This document shows, in pieces, positions 61,524 to 64,000 of a DNA stretch of 64,000 nucleotides. Position 1 is the stretch's first letter; every line of letters starts with the position of its first letter. The position numbers were made by a program, and so were the translations under genes. The DNA lies in the NCBI RefSeq assembly GCF_003850565.1, contig NZ_CP027706.1, positions 1,674,001 to 1,738,000 on the forward strand. The letters run 5' to 3'. The notes beneath the pieces are model-generated. The model was not told the DNA's origin. It saw only the letters and a program-made list of their open reading frames with translations, and searched no databases. Source of the stretch: Pseudomonas sessilinigenes (GTDB lineage: Bacteria > Pseudomonadota > Gammaproteobacteria > Pseudomonadales > Pseudomonadaceae).

Positions 61524-61718
61524 GTCGTTGCTCCTCGCAAAGTCTGTTTTTTAAATCGCTGGGTAGGTCCGCGCTTTTAAAAAGCCTAGGCAGGATACAG
61601 CAGTACAAATGACAGAAAGATTTTTATTTCCCTCAAGTTGTCCTCACTGGGTCAGGAAACCGACCAAGTGAAGACGTTCCGACAGGCGCCACAAGCAGCG
61701 CCAGGCCAGGCCTTGGGC

Positions 61719-62036
61719 TCAGGGTGGCGTAGGGGCGACGATGATCTTGCCGATCATCTGCGGGTGCAGGACGCAGAAGTATTCGTAGGTGCCTGGCGTG
61801 TCGAACTGGTAGGAAAAACTATCGTTGGTGTCCAGCGCCGCGGAGCGGAACAGCTTGTGGGTCTCGGTCACCGTGTGGGGGATCTGGTCATCGTTGACCC
61901 AAGTGACCCGGGTGCCGACCGTGACCTGCACGTCATGGGGGTTGTACATGAACTCGCGGATATCGATCCTGGTTTCCTGGGCCCAGGCCGGTGCCGCGAG
62001 GCATCCCAGGAGCAACACGCAGAGGAGTCTGCTCAT
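61719..62036 (-). CDS. Secreted cupredoxin (plastocyanin/azurin-like)
   Basis: A 105-residue periplasmic blue-copper-type protein: signal peptide MSRLLCVLLLGCLAAPAWA; strand YNPHDVQVTVGTRVTWVNDDQIPHTV with ligand H54; and the copper loop Y-F-C-V-L-H-P-Q-M with ligands C88, H91 and M94. The C-x2-H-x2-M spacing is that of a short-loop type-1 site. It could carry electrons or buffer copper. The gene is 11 bp downstream of a Tat-exported metallophosphoesterase gene. Confidence 0.88.
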   Translation of the reverse strand: MSRLLCVLLLGCLAAPAWAQETRIDIREFMYNPHDVQVTVGTRVTWVNDDQIPHTVTETHKLFRSAALDTNDSFSYQFDTPGTYEYFCVLHPQMIGKIIVAPTPP

Positions 62037-62047
62037 GGCCGGGCTCC

Positions 62048-63019
62048 TCAGACCAGGGTCGAATCGAGCAGGGCCAGCGGATGCTCGCCCTGTGTGGCCC
62101 GGACATCGGTGATGCCCAGGTAGTTGCGCAGCTGGTCGGCGGCCACGGTCATCGGCCCGGGATTGGCTGCCGCTCCCGGGGCGGGCTGTGGGTAGGCGGT
62201 GCCGCGAGCGGTATGGAAGGTGATGTTGCCCTCGACCTTCTGGATGACCTGGTGGATATGCCCGTTGAGGACGGTCACACAGCCATAGCGGCGTAGCAGG
62301 GCGATGGCCTGGTCGCCGTCCTCGGTGCCCCAGCCCCAGGGCTGATAGATGGTCCACAGCGGGATGTGGGTGAAGACCACGATGGGCGTGCTGCTGCTCA
62401 CAGCGCGCAGGTCGTCCGCCAGCCAGGCAAGTTGCTCGGCTCCCAGGGTGGCTTCGTGGCCAGGCAACAGGTTGAACACGTTGACCAAGGCAATGAAGTG
62501 CACGCCCTGCTGGTCGAAGCTGTACCAGCCATTGCCCTTGGTGCCCTTGCCGTAGCGTTGCAGGTAAAGCTGCCCGCCGCCTTCGTCGAGGGTATCGTGT
62601 TCCCCGGGAACGTAATGCACGGTGGAAGGCAGCCCCTTGAGCAGTTGTGCGGCGGTATCGAATTCTTCGGGGCGGGACAGGTGGGTGATATCCCCGGTGT
62701 GCAGGATCAGCGACGGCGGCTTGGGCAGGGCCAGCACCTTGTCGATGGCCACCTGCAAGGTCTGGGCCGGGTCGGGGTTGGCCTCCTTGTTGAAGCCGAT
62801 GTGCGAGTCGCTGATCTGCACGAAGTGGAAGCTGCTGTTCAGCGCCGCCGGGTCTGTCGGCTGGCCTGCCTGGTCCAGGGCGAAGGCTTTTGGAATACCC
62901 CCGCTCAGGGCCCAGAGAACCCCGGCGCCGGCCCAGGCCGAGCACTTGAGCAAGGTGCGTCGCTGGGGATTTTGCAGCGTATCGGCAAATTGACGGTGGG
63001 ATGTGTCATGAGTGTCCAT
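62048..63019 (-). CDS. Tat-exported metallophosphoesterase
   Basis: A 323-residue calcineurin-like phosphoesterase with a twin-arginine signal (R20-R21-T-L-L-K then hydrophobic segment). The metal motifs are VQISDSHIG, LHTGDITH, VPGEHDT, VFTHIPLW and LNGHIHQ. It probably acts in the periplasm on a phosphate ester or nucleotide; the substrate is unknown. It is the first gene of a two-gene operon with the cupredoxin and is divergent from an ECF sigma factor, with a matching promoter-like element upstream. Confidence 0.85.
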   Translation of the reverse strand: MDTHDTSHRQFADTLQNPQRRTLLKCSAWAGAGVLWALSGGIPKAFALDQAGQPTDPAALNSSFHFVQISDSHIGFNKEANPDPAQTLQVAIDKVLALPKPPSLILHTGDITHLSRPEEFDTAAQLLKGLPSTVHYVPGEHDTLDEGGGQLYLQRYGKGTKGNGWYSFDQQGVHFIALVNVFNLLPGHEATLGAEQLAWLADDLRAVSSSTPIVVFTHIPLWTIYQPWGWGTEDGDQAIALLRRYGCVTVLNGHIHQVIQKVEGNITFHTARGTAYPQPAPGAAANPGPMTVAADQLRNYLGITDVRATQGEHPLALLDSTLV

Positions 63020-63063
63020 GGAGCGCCCTCGGTAGCGGTCTACAGTGATTGGTCTCACATCGG

Positions 63064-63093
63064 TAAAACCCGGCGGCGCAGTGCTTTATTCCC
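63064..63093 (-). promoter_or_regulatory. Candidate ECF-sigma promoter of the metallophosphoesterase-cupredoxin operon
   Basis: On the minus strand: GGGAATAAA, 15-bp spacer, GTTTTA. Same -35-like motif, spacing and near-identical -10-like motif as the facing element for the sigma gene; the -10-like end lies about 45 bp upstream of the operon start. Confidence 0.6.
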
Positions 63094-63115
63094 CCCTGGA
63101 GAATTTTTTTGTCCC

Positions 63116-63145
63116 GGGAATAAAACCCGGGTTCGTACCGTTATA
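63116..63145 (+). promoter_or_regulatory. Candidate autoregulated ECF-sigma promoter
   Basis: On the plus strand: GGGAATAAA, 15-bp spacer, GTTATA, ending 24 bp before the sigma factor start. The two GGGAATAAA motifs form an exact inverted repeat (TTTATTCCC at 63085-63093). Confidence 0.65.
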
Positions 63146-63169
63146 GGGTGCAAAGGAAATGGAGCCACC

Positions 63170-63679
63170 ATGACGCGATTCGAGGAATTGTTCCTGCCGC
63201 ACCTGGACGCGGCCTATAACCTCGCGCGCTGGCTGACCGGCAATGACAGTGCGGCCCAGGATGTGGTGCAGGAAAGCGCCTTGCGGGCCGTGAAGTTCCT
63301 GCATCGTTTCGACGGCGGCAATGCCAAGGCGTGGTTCCTGACCATTGTCCGCAACGAGAGCTACAACTGGCTCAGGGCCTCGACCCGCCACGCGTCGGTA
63401 ACGTTCGAGGAGTCCGGCCTGGGGGACGATCCGGCGCTGTTCGATGGGCAAACGCCCGAGTGGCAGGTGATCCGCGGGCAGGAGGCCGATCAGCTGGCTC
63501 GCGCGCTCCAGGCCCTGGCGCCGGCCTTTCGTGAGGTGATCGTGCTCAAGGAGTTGGAAGACATGCACTACAAGGAGATCGCCAGGATCGTCGATATTCC
63601 CCTGGGGACGGTCATGTCGCGGCTGGCCCGCGCCCGGGCCATGCTCCGGTTGCAATTGCAGAAGTCCGGCCATGCATGA
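63170..63679 (+). CDS. ECF-type RNA polymerase sigma factor
   Basis: A 169-residue ECF sigma factor with region 2 (NLARWLTGNDSAAQDVVQESALRA, then AWFLTIVRNESYNWLRAS) and region 4 (LALAPAFREVIVLKELEDMHYKEIARI and GTVMSRLARARAML), the whole family architecture. It needs its cognate anti-sigma factor, which is encoded immediately downstream with 8-bp overlap. Facing promoter elements suggest it activates its own gene and the divergent operon. The stimulus is unknown; redox or copper stress fits the cupredoxin, as inference. Confidence 0.9.
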   Translation: MTRFEELFLPHLDAAYNLARWLTGNDSAAQDVVQESALRAVKFLHRFDGGNAKAWFLTIVRNESYNWLRASTRHASVTFEESGLGDDPALFDGQTPEWQVIRGQEADQLARALQALAPAFREVIVLKELEDMHYKEIARIVDIPLGTVMSRLARARAMLRLQLQKSGHA

Positions 63680-64000
63680 AATCGACTGCAAGACCTGCCG
63701 TGACTGGCTGCACGGCTACCTGGATACCGAGCTGGAGGCCAACGCCATGGCCGAGGTGGCCGAGCACCTGCGCCATTGTGCCGAGTGTGCCGCCGAGTGT
63801 GCCGAGGTACAGAGGCTGATCACCGAAACCAGGGCCCATGCGCCGTATCACGTGGCACCGGCTGCCTTGCGGCGCAGTCTGCTGGCCAGTATCGAGGTGC
63901 CCGCGGCTTCAGGTGGCCTGTTGCAGAAGTTGCTGGGGAGCAGGGGGTGGCGCTGGCTGGCCCCTGGTTTTTCCACCCTGGCGCTGGCCCTGTCCCTGGC
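63672..64000 (+). CDS. Anti-sigma factor with zinc-finger domain (3' end missing)
   Basis: The first 109 residues of a zf-HC2 anti-sigma factor; the rest lies outside the window. The zinc-binding H-x3-C-x2-C motif (HLRHCAEC) is in the cytoplasmic N-terminal domain that binds the sigma factor, and a membrane helix begins at the window edge (WLAPGFSTLALALSLA). The start overlaps the sigma gene by 8 bp, the typical translationally coupled pair. Confidence 0.88.
   Translation, partial: MHEIDCKTCRDWLHGYLDTELEANAMAEVAEHLRHCAECAAECAEVQRLITETRAHAPYHVAPAALRRSLLASIEVPAASGGLLQKLLGSRGWRWLAPGFSTLALALSL

Noticed and set aside
63104..63131. A CCCGGG...CCCGGG hairpin after a T-run near the sigma gene
   Set aside because: The T-run precedes the stem instead of following it, and the element overlaps the promoter; it is not a terminator.

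Overview
The window looks like a chromosomal segment of a Pseudomonas, most likely of the P. fluorescens group. The evidence is the high GC content, the gene content and order (gbuA-gbuR; a cpxR-spy-cpxA order; scpA-scpB-rluB), an OprO/OprP-type porin, a PlpD-type patatin, and pseudomonad-style REP-like intergenic repeats. No rRNA, tRNA, CRISPR array, insertion sequence or prophage was seen. The window opens inside the porin gene and closes inside an anti-sigma factor gene.

Layout. 0-12.7 kb: porin, an MFS exporter divergent from a LysR regulator, a FemAB-like acyltransferase, aquaporin Z, an ABC exporter, a hydrolase-cyclophilin pair, LysR, azoreductase and a DMT transporter. 12.9-26.4 kb: MFS, a YbdG-type mechanosensitive channel, a DEAD-box helicase, several envelope lipoproteins or porin-like proteins, a CvfB-like S1 protein, an SDR enzyme, and a YbfB-type MFS divergent from LysR. 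27.3-32.9 kb: a 4-guanidinobutyrate island (gbuA, gbuR, an SSS symporter) with a PA1414-like small protein, two tiny acyl-carrier-fold proteins and two unrecognised small ORFs. 32.9-46.6 kb: DTW-domain tRNA modification enzyme, RecQ, MarR, PlpD, a SelW-like protein, LpxH-like phosphoesterase, AraC regulators, TrkH and a nitroreductase. 46.7-55.6 kb: a CpxAR-like envelope stress operon with a Spy-like chaperone, then YciI-YciB, and a divergent housekeeping run: PHP nuclease, YciO, ScpA, ScpB, RluB.

55.7-57.9 kb is the most unusual part. On the minus strand a strongly acidic 45-residue peptide gene with a good ribosome binding site precedes an M29-aminopeptidase-like enzyme gene. This is a candidate minimal peptide-modification (RiPP-like) locus, set next to an AT-rich patch. 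On the plus strand a 49-residue ORF with a near-perfect Shine-Dalgarno is followed by a 20-codon leader peptide rich in aromatic residues. The leader sits directly before aroP, and its last codons can base-pair with the aroP ribosome-binding region, so it is a candidate attenuator.

59.4-64.0 kb: ArfB, an MFS, two small unknowns, and an ECF sigma/anti-sigma pair divergent from a Tat-exported metallophosphoesterase and a cupredoxin. The intergenic region carries two promoter-like elements in mirror image with the same motif and the same 15-bp spacing, which suggests that the sigma factor drives both sides.
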